A DNA stretch of 54,336 nucleotides from a virus: positions 1 to 54,336 of IMG/VR virus record IMGVR_UViG_3300009684_000040; one strand, 5' to 3'. The notes under the pieces were generated by a model. That model saw only the letters and a program-made list of their open reading frames with translations. It was not told the DNA's origin and did no database searches. Position 1 is the stretch's first letter; each line of letters begins with the position of its first letter. The translations under genes and the position numbers were made by a program. Below are positions 31,341 to 38,896 of the stretch, in pieces.

Positions 31341-32272
31341 TGTTTGCCGCCCTCAATAATTTTTTAACACTGCAAGCCTCTGCGGCTGGGCCAACTTCAA
31401 TTGAGTATTTGGTTGTTGCCGGTGGTGGCGGCGGCGGATCTGATACAAACGGTGGCGCGGGGGGCGGCGGCGCTGGTGGATTGCTTACCAACGTCGGAGG
31501 CTCGGCCTATTCTGTTGTAGCCGCAACGTCATACACGGTTACGGTTGGCGCTGGTGGTGCTGGTGGTGCGGCATCAGCAGATAGCACTGCACAGGGTTCT
31601 GTTGGTAGCGTTTCATCATGGAACACAACTGCTGTTGGTGGTGGTGCAAAAATTGAATCCACTGGTGGGGGTGGTGGAGTTGCTTGGAGGACTGGGGCTA
31701 ACACCAATAAAAACGGTGGGTCTGGAGCAGGCGGCGCGCAATCTAGTGATGTAAATTTTCGCAACGCTGGTACTGGAACTTCTGGTCAAGGTTCAGACGG
31801 AGGGGCTGGAGCTACTTCTAATGGTTCTGGCGGAGGTGGCGGCGCTGGAGGAATTGGAACTGCGGCTACAATTTCGGCATCTGGAAATGGGGGAAGCGGT
31901 TCTACGAGTAGCATTACCGGATCTTCTGTTTATTACGCTTACGGCGGTGGCGGTGGCGGTTATTCAACAGCAACTCCCGGAAATGGTGGAACAGGAGCTA
32001 CAGGAACGGCTGGCAAAGGCGGCGCTTCGGGATCCCCAAATATTGCTGCTGTATCCGCTGATGCAAACACTGGCGGGGGCGGCGGGGGCGGCGGGAACCT
32101 AAGCGCGACAACCCCAAAATATTCTGGCGGGGCAGGAGGAAAAGGCGTTGTTATTATTCGTTACCCGGACACTTTCAGCGCAGCATCAGCAACAACCGGA
32201 AGCCCGACTATTACTGTAACCGGCGGGTATCGAATCTACAAGTTTACCGACACCGGCTCTATTACATTCTGA
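31340..32272 (+). CDS. Glycine-rich receptor-binding tip protein
   Basis: 310 residues. After a short N terminus (IEYLVVAGGGGGG) the protein is built of poly-Gly tracts (GGGGAGG, GGGGGGYS, GGGGGGGG) separated by short variable loops, ending KGVVIIRYPD, a glycine-rich domain type with a polyglycine-II core. Loop tips of such proteins contact bacterial receptors, as in T-even gp38-type adhesins. Overlaps the fibre stop by one base. Gly-tract lengths probably vary among relatives. Confidence 0.78.
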   Translation: MFAALNNFLTLQASAAGPTSIEYLVVAGGGGGGSDTNGGAGGGGAGGLLTNVGGSAYSVVAATSYTVTVGAGGAGGAASADSTAQGSVGSVSSWNTTAVGGGAKIESTGGGGGVAWRTGANTNKNGGSGAGGAQSSDVNFRNAGTGTSGQGSDGGAGATSNGSGGGGGAGGIGTAATISASGNGGSGSTSSITGSSVYYAYGGGGGGYSTATPGNGGTGATGTAGKGGASGSPNIAAVSADANTGGGGGGGGNLSATTPKYSGGAGGKGVVIIRYPDTFSAASATTGSPTITVTGGYRIYKFTDTGSITF

Positions 32273-32280
32273 GAAATTAA

Positions 32281-32643
32281 ATGGCTTACTTTGCAAAACT
32301 TGATGAAAACAATGTTGTGCTTGAAGTTCTCGCCGTTAACAATAATGAGCTATTGCAAGACGGTGTTGAATCTGAGGCAAAAGGGATTCAGTTTCTTGTA
32401 GACTGGTCTGGCGGGTACACCCACTGGAAACAAACCAGTTACAACCGAAGAATCCGTAAACATTACGCTGCTATTGGTTTTACCTACGACGCTCAACGTG
32501 ATGCATTCATTCCTCCGCAGCCGTTTCCATCGTGGGTTTTGAACGAAGAAAATTGCCTGTGGGAAGCACCAACGCCGATGCCTGACGATGGTCAGCGGTA
32601 TCAATGGGACGAGGCAACAACTTCTTGGTCGTTAGTGAAATAA
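32281..32643 (+). CDS. Tail-fibre-associated protein (YFAKLDENNVV family)
   Basis: 120 residues: AYFAKLDENNVVLEVLAV, then KHYAAIGFTYDAQRDAFIPP and PSWVLNEENCLWEAPTPMP, a widespread small phage protein usually beside fibre genes. Probably a structural or assembly partner for fibres; mechanism not known. Confidence 0.82.
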   Translation: MAYFAKLDENNVVLEVLAVNNNELLQDGVESEAKGIQFLVDWSGGYTHWKQTSYNRRIRKHYAAIGFTYDAQRDAFIPPQPFPSWVLNEENCLWEAPTPMPDDGQRYQWDEATTSWSLVK

Positions 32644-32646
32644 AAA

Positions 32647-32802
32647 ATGAACACCCAGCGCAACCAGATGCTCAAGGACGCCGACTGGACTCAGGTAGCA
32701 GACGCTCCGGTTGACAAAACAAAGTGGGCGACCTACCGCCAGGCTCTACGAGACATCACAACTCAGGCGGATCCCTTTAATATTATTTGGCCGGCGGTGT
32801 AA
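32647..32802 (+). CDS. Tail assembly chaperone-like protein (Phage_tail_APC)
   Basis: 51 residues: RNQMLKDADWTQVADAPVD then WATYRQALRDITTQ and NIIWPAV. This is the short form of the phage tail assembly chaperone family. ATG at 32647 is 4 bases after the previous stop. Helps fold or load tail proteins. Confidence 0.8.
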   Translation: MNTQRNQMLKDADWTQVADAPVDKTKWATYRQALRDITTQADPFNIIWPAV

Positions 32803-32804
32803 AC

Positions 32805-34409
32805 ATGGCACAGGCAACCTTCACCCCTATCCAGCTCTATTACAGCGCCAACACCGGAGCCACGCCATCAACTTCAAACCTGGCGGCGGGTGAGCTTGCG
32901 ATTAACACTGCAGACGGGAAGCTTTTCTATAAGGACAGCACCGGCAACCTGCAGACGATCGCAACAAAGGCAGCCGCGACAAACCCACTCCCGGTAAATA
33001 CGGGCGGGACGGGCATCCAGACGCTCACACAGGGCGGTATTGCATACGGTGGGGCTACGACCTACGCCTTTACTGCAACCGGCACAGCGGGCGATCTATT
33101 GAGTTCTAACGGTACCGGGGCCCCGACCTGGGTTACGCCGACAAATTCAAACACGGCCTCGGCGATCGTTAAGCGCGATGCGTCGGGTAACTTTGCCGCC
33201 GGAACCATCACCGCCTCGCTTACCGGGACCGCCAGCACCGCGACCAACTTGGCAAACGGCGCGGCAGGCTCTATCCCCTATCAATCGGGCTCTGGCACTA
33301 CTGCGTTCTTGGCCTCGTCGACTAGCGGGAACGTCCTCACGATGTCTCCTGGCGGCCTTCCAACATGGGCCCCTGCAGGTACGTCAACCCTAGCATCAAA
33401 CTTGGCTGGCGGTACGGCTGGGGCCCTTGCGTACCAGTCTGCTGTTAACACAACCTCTTTCTTGGCGGCGGGGACTAGCGGACAGGTTCTAACGCTAACC
33501 TCAAGCCAGCTCCCCGCCTGGGGTACGTTAAATTTCCCATCATCCGTTGCCAATATTACGGGTGGCGCTGCGGGTTCCTTGCCGTATCAATCAGCCTCAA
33601 GCACCACGGCATTCCTTTCTGCAGGTAGTTCTGGACAAGTGCTTGCATTAACGTCGGCGCAACTTCCCGCCTGGACAACCTTGGGCGCGGTTACTTCTGT
33701 TGCCAATCTCTCTGGCGGCGCAATCAACAAGATCCCTTACCAGAGCGCGGCTAGCACGACGACCTTCATTGACGCCCCAACCGCCTCTAGTTATCTCAAG
33801 TACACCGGCAGCGCGTTTGCTTGGGCCAATCCGGTAACGACGGTCTCTGCTGGAACCGGGATGTCCTTTACTGACATTACAAACACCGGCAGCGTGGCGA
33901 TAGACACCACAGTCGTCCCGAGGTTTGCGAATGCAGGCACTTTTACGGCCACTCAGACATTTGCCGGGTCAAGTAGCTCGGCCTCTCTTGCGTTGAAGAA
34001 TGCCCTCGAGACCTGCACCGTTACCGGCTCCGCTGCATCTGGCGCACTCAACATTGACGTCTCCACGCAGTCGGTGATCTTCTATAACACGGCGACTACC
34101 AGCCCTTGGTCGCTTAACTTCCGTGCAAGTAGCGGGACCCCCCTGAGTTCTTTCATGAGTCAGGGTCAGTCGGTAACGGTTGCTGTTCTTGCCCAGATTG
34201 GTGCGGTAACCACTGCATATAACAGCGCATTGACGGTTGGCGGGTCAGCGGTGACGATTGACGGTGTGGCTCCTGCTGCACTGAGGTGGCAGGGTGGAAC
34301 TGCTCCCACATCGGGCAATTCGAACAGCGTCGACGTCTACACCTACACCATCATCCGCACCGGTCTGTCCTCGTATACGGTGCTGGCTTCCCAAACAAAG
34401 TTCGCCTAA
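32805..34409 (+). CDS. Second tail fibre protein
   Basis: 534 residues from ATG 32805. N terminus FTPIQLYYSANTGATPSTSN then GELAINTADGKLFYKDS is a phage fibre attachment module; a middle of Ala/Ser/Thr-rich repeats (YQSASSTTAFLSAGSSGQVL repeated four times with changes) and a conserved C-terminal domain (LETCTVTGSAASGALN, SSYTVLASQTKF) follow. Receptor-binding or trimeric fibre. Confidence 0.82.
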   Translation: MAQATFTPIQLYYSANTGATPSTSNLAAGELAINTADGKLFYKDSTGNLQTIATKAAATNPLPVNTGGTGIQTLTQGGIAYGGATTYAFTATGTAGDLLSSNGTGAPTWVTPTNSNTASAIVKRDASGNFAAGTITASLTGTASTATNLANGAAGSIPYQSGSGTTAFLASSTSGNVLTMSPGGLPTWAPAGTSTLASNLAGGTAGALAYQSAVNTTSFLAAGTSGQVLTLTSSQLPAWGTLNFPSSVANITGGAAGSLPYQSASSTTAFLSAGSSGQVLALTSAQLPAWTTLGAVTSVANLSGGAINKIPYQSAASTTTFIDAPTASSYLKYTGSAFAWANPVTTVSAGTGMSFTDITNTGSVAIDTTVVPRFANAGTFTATQTFAGSSSSASLALKNALETCTVTGSAASGALNIDVSTQSVIFYNTATTSPWSLNFRASSGTPLSSFMSQGQSVTVAVLAQIGAVTTAYNSALTVGGSAVTIDGVAPAALRWQGGTAPTSGNSNSVDVYTYTIIRTGLSSYTVLASQTKFA

Positions 34410-34411
34410 TC

Positions 34412-35653
34412 ATGCCAACACTTGCAACGCTCGGTGCCGCCTCTGCTCGAGGATTCGGTGACTTTTATACAGTAACCAGCATACCTAACGGCGGCTGGAT
34501 GGCGAAGATTGGTGCGTATACAAGGTTCATGACAATCGACGCCGCCAACAACCTTTATGTCGGCAACACTGTGGGCCTGATATTAAAAGTCGCCCCGGCC
34601 GGCACGCTGACCTGGCAGACATCAGTTAACCAATCTGGAAGTTCTATAAACGTAAACGGGCTGCAGTTCTTAAACTCAAATTTAATTGGAATTGCCGGCA
34701 ACTCGGGAGGGGGCGCACCCGTCACCTTAAAAGCCTCAATCACTTTGTTAGATACTAGCGGCAATATTTTTTCTTCCCGTTACGTATCAAACACCGGAAA
34801 TTTTGCTTTCAACAGCATGGTCACATCCGACAATGGAAGTTTGTATCTTGGCGGGATTGTTCTTTCTGGCGTCACGGGGTTGTTCAAATACTATGGAAAC
34901 TCAATAGTAACTAAGAAATTTTACAGCAACGCATCTACGTCTTTGACTTTTATTGGCGGCGGCAGCAATGACACTGCGTATCTAGGCGACCTTAGTAACG
35001 GGATCGCCACAAGCATTACAAAGGTCGACTCAAATATTTCTGTGCTTTGGAGCTTCAAAAATAGCACCTTTAACAAAGTTAGCCAAGTTGTAGAGTCAAA
35101 CGGATTTATTTATGCCGTCGGCGCGTCTTCTATCGTCAAACTAAACGCTTCAACTGGCGCATTTGTATGGGCAAACACTTTGAGTTCGTCGCAATTAACC
35201 TGCCTTGCCATTGATAGTTCAAATAATATTTACGTTGGCGGATATAACTCAAGCGCCAAAACTGGAATTTTGTTCAAAGTAAGCAGCGGCGGAACGCTCT
35301 CTTGGCAAAGAAATTTTGTCATGAGCCCCATAGACGCCTCTTTGTTCACCATAGTCTCGGCGGTTACCGTTAACAACACGAATAACTCTGTTTGCGTCCT
35401 AATCTCTACACCATTTAACGTATCTCCCATATCAATTTTGTTTTCTGTACCTCAAGACGGCACTCTAACCGGAACCTATACTGCGGGGGGTGGCACGCTT
35501 GTTTACGCTGTTAATTCGGGCTCGTTTTCCTCAGTAAGCTACACGTTCACCACTACATCACCTTCGTTTGGTTCGCCGTCTTATATTGACTCCGCGCTAT
35601 CTCTTTCTTCAACTGCAGCGTCAACTAGTTATGACCTTATCTCAATTCCCTAA
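34412..35653 (+). CDS. Beta-propeller-like tail protein
   Basis: 413 residues from ATG 34412. Blade-like repeats with MTIDAANNLYVGNT, VTSDNGSLYLGG, FIYAVGASSIVKL, LAIDSSNNIYVGGY, GTLSWQR and similar suggest a PQQ/SBBP-type beta-propeller. Beta-propellers in phages often bind sugars or act on the host surface. AT-richer than neighbours, possibly a horizontally gained receptor module. Confidence 0.7.
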   Translation: MPTLATLGAASARGFGDFYTVTSIPNGGWMAKIGAYTRFMTIDAANNLYVGNTVGLILKVAPAGTLTWQTSVNQSGSSINVNGLQFLNSNLIGIAGNSGGGAPVTLKASITLLDTSGNIFSSRYVSNTGNFAFNSMVTSDNGSLYLGGIVLSGVTGLFKYYGNSIVTKKFYSNASTSLTFIGGGSNDTAYLGDLSNGIATSITKVDSNISVLWSFKNSTFNKVSQVVESNGFIYAVGASSIVKLNASTGAFVWANTLSSSQLTCLAIDSSNNIYVGGYNSSAKTGILFKVSSGGTLSWQRNFVMSPIDASLFTIVSAVTVNNTNNSVCVLISTPFNVSPISILFSVPQDGTLTGTYTAGGGTLVYAVNSGSFSSVSYTFTTTSPSFGSPSYIDSALSLSSTAASTSYDLISIP

Positions 35654-35665
35654 TGGAGTCACATC

Positions 35666-35839
35666 ATGAGCAAGAAATGGATTCAGGAGGCTATTAAAAA
35701 GCCTGGCGCACTGCGAGAGGAACTCGGTGTCAAAGAGGGTAAGAAGATCCCGATGAAGAAGCTAGATAAAGCCGCTCACGCCTCTGGTAAACTTGGGCAG
35801 CGCGCACGACTAGCTAAAACCCTCCGAGGCTTTGACTGA
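35666..35839 (+). CDS. Small basic protein KKWIQEAIKKPGALR
   Basis: 57 residues with GGAG ahead. SKKWIQEAIKKPGALREEL then GKKIPMKKLDKAAHASG and LAKTLRGF: a short, very basic protein widespread in phages, near lysis genes. Function unknown; could be a virion or DNA-binding protein. Confidence 0.75.
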   Translation: MSKKWIQEAIKKPGALREELGVKEGKKIPMKKLDKAAHASGKLGQRARLAKTLRGFD

Positions 35840-35840
35840 C

Positions 35841-36065
35841 ATGAATGAAATCCAGATGGGGTTCAACATTCTCGTTGGCCTGGTCGCCTTCTTTGGTGGC
35901 TGGATCTTGAACAATATCTCCAAGACGCTTGACCGGTTAGATCAAGACGTTCGGAATATGCCCAAGACCTATGTCATTAAAGAGGACTACCGCCGAGATA
36001 TTGACGAACTGAAGTCCATCTGCCATCAAATTTTTGATCGTCTTGAGAGCAAGGCGGACAAGTAA
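35841..36065 (+). CDS. Small membrane protein, holin-like candidate
   Basis: 74 residues from ATG 35841. One predicted membrane span (about 9-25, NILVGLVAFFGGWIL) and a charged helical C-terminal coiled coil. This single-span plus coiled coil design is seen in class III holins and XhlA-like proteins. It stands 15 bases before the endolysin. A true holin or a holin helper; the second holin at 36593 makes the division of labour unclear. Confidence 0.62.
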   Translation: MNEIQMGFNILVGLVAFFGGWILNNISKTLDRLDQDVRNMPKTYVIKEDYRRDIDELKSICHQIFDRLESKADK

Positions 36066-36080
36066 AGAGGAGGCTAGATC

Positions 36081-36593
36081 ATGGCCGACTTTGACGCTGC
36101 ATTTGAGAAGATGATCGTTGACGAGGGGGGCTACGTCCTCCACGCTGTTCCCGGTGACACGGGTGGGATGACCTATGCTGGAATTGCTAGAAATAAATAC
36201 CCCCACTGGCCGGGGTGGAATCTTATTGACCACGAAGAAAAGGGCCCTCTCCTTACTGAGATGGTGCGTAAGTTTTATAAGGCTGAGTTTTGGGACCGTA
36301 TCCGAGGGGATGAGATTGCGAGCCAGCCTATTGCGGAGTCAATCTTCAACTTCGGCGTCAACACCGGAATCAACGTCGCGGTAAAGCTGGCGCAGTTAAT
36401 CGTCGGCGTGACCCCTGATGGCGCTGTTGGCCCGAAGACGGTTGAGAAGTTTAATTCTGTTGAGGCGGACTCGTTCAAGAAGGCCTATGCGTTAGCCAAG
36501 ATCGCCCGCTACGCCGACATCTGCAATAAGAACAAGGCCCAGTCTAAATTTTTGCTTGGCTGGATCAACAGAACGCTGAGGGGCCTAAAGTAA
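36081..36593 (+). CDS. Endolysin, glycoside hydrolase family 108
   Basis: 170 residues, GH108 muramidase-like: VDEGGYVLHAVPGDTGG with catalytic Glu15 and Asp26 nearby, MTYAGIARNKYP, then a C-terminal peptidoglycan-binding-3-like half (IFNFGVNTGINVAVKLAQ, GVTPDGAVGPKTVEK). It cleaves the glycan strands of the host cell wall to release phage. AGAGGAGG is a strong RBS. Overlaps the holin by one base. Confidence 0.9.
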   Translation: MADFDAAFEKMIVDEGGYVLHAVPGDTGGMTYAGIARNKYPHWPGWNLIDHEEKGPLLTEMVRKFYKAEFWDRIRGDEIASQPIAESIFNFGVNTGINVAVKLAQLIVGVTPDGAVGPKTVEKFNSVEADSFKKAYALAKIARYADICNKNKAQSKFLLGWINRTLRGLK

Positions 36594-37030
36594 TGGACTT
36601 GCTTGGTATAGGCGCAATTATTGAGGGCGTTGGCAAGGTTGCGGGCGACCTTGTAACGACAGACAAAGAAAGGCTTGAGATTGGTCTAAAGGGCCGAGAG
36701 CTTGACCTAGAAGAGAAGCGGATTGAGCAGGCGACGGACCTCGCTCAGGTTGAAGTTAACAAGATTGAGGCGAACAACCCCAACGTATTTGTAAGCGGAT
36801 GGCGTCCTGCTGTTGGCTGGGTTGGCGTGCTGGGGTTGGCTTATCAGTTCATTGGCTACCCGCTACTGCAGTGGTGCTGGGTCTTTGGGCAGGGAATAGA
36901 CTGGATACCGAAGGGATTGGCCGCGCCACCGAACTTAGAGGTTGAGCAGCTCATGACGCTACTGGCCGGGTTGCTTGGGTTTGGTGGCATGAGGTCGTTT
37001 GAGAAGACTAAGGGCGTAGCCGCAAAGTAA
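36593..37030 (+). CDS. Holin (GTA-type three-TM family)
   Basis: 145 residues. Helical charged N-terminal half (LKGRELDLEEKRIEQATDL), then membrane spans at about 73-95 (VGWVGVLGLAYQFIGYPLL) and 117-135 (LMTLLAGLLGFGGM) with the family's closing RSFEKTKG. This matches the GTA/phage 3TM holin family. Forms the pore that lets the endolysin reach the wall. Confidence 0.85.
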   Translation: MDLLGIGAIIEGVGKVAGDLVTTDKERLEIGLKGRELDLEEKRIEQATDLAQVEVNKIEANNPNVFVSGWRPAVGWVGVLGLAYQFIGYPLLQWCWVFGQGIDWIPKGLAAPPNLEVEQLMTLLAGLLGFGGMRSFEKTKGVAAK

Positions 37031-37039
37031 GGAAAGATC

Positions 37040-37669
37040 ATGGCAGCGGTAATGACCTACTCGAGCCTGGTTGATGACATCTCTACCTACCTAGAGCGCA
37101 CCGACACGGCCACGATTGAGAAGATCCCGACCATCATCATGCTGGCGGAGCAGGTGATCGCGGCCGAGTTGCAGTTTTTGGGCAACTTGACGGTGGCGAC
37201 CAGCACGATGACACCCAACGAGCCGACGATCGTAAAGCCCGCTCGCTGGCGCAAGACCGTCTCCATGAACCTAACCAGCAACGGCGTTCGGGAGCCGATC
37301 CTGCTGCGAAAGTACGAGTATCTACGCAACTACTGGCCTGACCCGCTGCAGACGGATACCCCAGTGTTTTACTCGGATTATGACTACACGCACTGGTTTG
37401 TGGTTCCCACACCAGACCTCGCCTATAACTACGAGGTTCTGTATTACGAGAGACCGCAGCCGCTTGACATCAATAACCAAACGAACTGGTTCACGCAGTA
37501 CGCTCCGCAGGCGATGTTGTACGGCAGCCTCTTGCAAGCCATGCCATTCCTTAAGAACGACGAGCGCACCCCGCTTTGGCAGGCCCAGTACGACAAGATT
37601 ATTGCCACACTCAAGACCGAGGACGTGGCGCGAATTGGTGACCGTCAGACAGTAGTGAGGGATTCATAA
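37040..37669 (+). CDS. Second head-tail adaptor-like protein
   Basis: 209 residues: SLVDDISTYLERTD, IPTIIMLAEQVIAAELQFL, ILLRKYEYLRNYWPDP, and RWRKTVSMNL: an adaptor of the SU10/T7 tail-tubular A kind without the insert seen at 26760. Having two paralogous-looking adaptors is unusual. It follows the lysis genes and precedes a structural gene. Confidence 0.72.
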   Translation: MAAVMTYSSLVDDISTYLERTDTATIEKIPTIIMLAEQVIAAELQFLGNLTVATSTMTPNEPTIVKPARWRKTVSMNLTSNGVREPILLRKYEYLRNYWPDPLQTDTPVFYSDYDYTHWFVVPTPDLAYNYEVLYYERPQPLDINNQTNWFTQYAPQAMLYGSLLQAMPFLKNDERTPLWQAQYDKIIATLKTEDVARIGDRQTVVRDS

Positions 37670-38895
37670 TGAGCTTTATTAGCCCCTTCACCGGCGACGT
37701 AATTCAGCCGACCGACGTCTCCTATCGCAGCGTCTCTCTAACGGCCAACACGACGCTTGCGTGGCCTGTTAATGGTAACGCTACAGGCAACGTCGTCGCT
37801 CGCATCATGGACGTTACAGCGTCTTCCGCGGGCCTTAATCTGACGCTTCCACCGGCTACCCAGGCATCGGTTGGTTCAGACAGCCTAATCCGTAACGTCG
37901 GCAGCAACTCCTTTAACGTCCTAGACAACGCTGGGGGTGCGGTTGCCACGATCGCCGCTGGTCAGGCTCGTTACATCTACATCACGACAAACGCTACTGA
38001 TGCCGGGACGTGGGGCTCGATTGCGTTTGGTGCGGGTGCCTCTAACGCTGACGCGGCTACGCTTGCTGGGTACGGATTAAGGGCGATTACTACGACGCTC
38101 AACACCGCGCACCAGGTCAACACGTTCTCTAATGCGTATACGGCGGTTGCTGCGGACAGGGCGGATACCTTTGTCTGGACGGGCGGCTCGGATACCCTGA
38201 CGCTTACCTCTGCCGTTACGCTTGGCAACGACTGGTTTATCTTGTTGCGTAACGGTGGCAGCGGAAATCTTGCCGTCGTACCAAGCTCGGGTCAGTTGAT
38301 TGACGGCTCCGCTTCTATTTCTTTGGCTCCCAGTGATTCGTGCATGATTTGCTGCTCTGGGGCCGCTTTTTATACCGTTGGGCTGGGGAGAAGCACCCAG
38401 TTTAACTTTACTCAGTTAACGAAGGCCGTATCTGCGGGGACGTATACCCTGACGGCTACTGAGGCTGCCAACGTCATCCAGAAGTACACCGGGACGATTG
38501 TGAGCCCTGTGACGGTGGTGGTGCCGCAGACGATTCAGGTCTACTACATCACTAACCAGGCGAGCAGTTCAATCACCTTCACGACGGGTGCTGCGGGTGC
38601 TGCGACTGTCTCGGTGCCGGGTAGTCAGCAGGTGATCTTGCTCTGTGACTCGGTGAACCTGTTTAACGCCTCCACGATCGCGGTTGGTGGGTCTTCCTTG
38701 TCCTTGGTGAGTGGAACGGTTGGGTCTCCCTCTTTGTCCTTCTTGTCTGAGGCCTCGACCGGAATGTATTACGTCGGGACCGGGGAGGTTGGGCTGGCGA
38801 TCCTCGGCGTCAAGCGTTTTGGCCTCACCGCTACCGGACTGACGATTAGTGGAACCGGCACATTCACGGGCGGGGTATCTGGCGGGGTATTCTGA
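37669..38895 (+). CDS. Fibre-like virion protein (FISPFTGDVIQPTDVSYRS)
   Basis: 408 residues, beta-rich. FISPFTGDVIQPTDVSYRS, then RIMDVTASSAGLNLTLP and LIRNVGSNSFNVLDN form a lead domain I know from phage structural proteins; the rest is Thr/Val/Gly-rich and ends LTISGTGTFTGGVSGGVF. Tail or fibre base component. Starts one base before the previous gene ends. Confidence 0.7.
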   Translation: MSFISPFTGDVIQPTDVSYRSVSLTANTTLAWPVNGNATGNVVARIMDVTASSAGLNLTLPPATQASVGSDSLIRNVGSNSFNVLDNAGGAVATIAAGQARYIYITTNATDAGTWGSIAFGAGASNADAATLAGYGLRAITTTLNTAHQVNTFSNAYTAVAADRADTFVWTGGSDTLTLTSAVTLGNDWFILLRNGGSGNLAVVPSSGQLIDGSASISLAPSDSCMICCSGAAFYTVGLGRSTQFNFTQLTKAVSAGTYTLTATEAANVIQKYTGTIVSPVTVVVPQTIQVYYITNQASSSITFTTGAAGAATVSVPGSQQVILLCDSVNLFNASTIAVGGSSLSLVSGTVGSPSLSFLSEASTGMYYVGTGEVGLAILGVKRFGLTATGLTISGTGTFTGGVSGGVF

Positions 38896-38896
38896 G

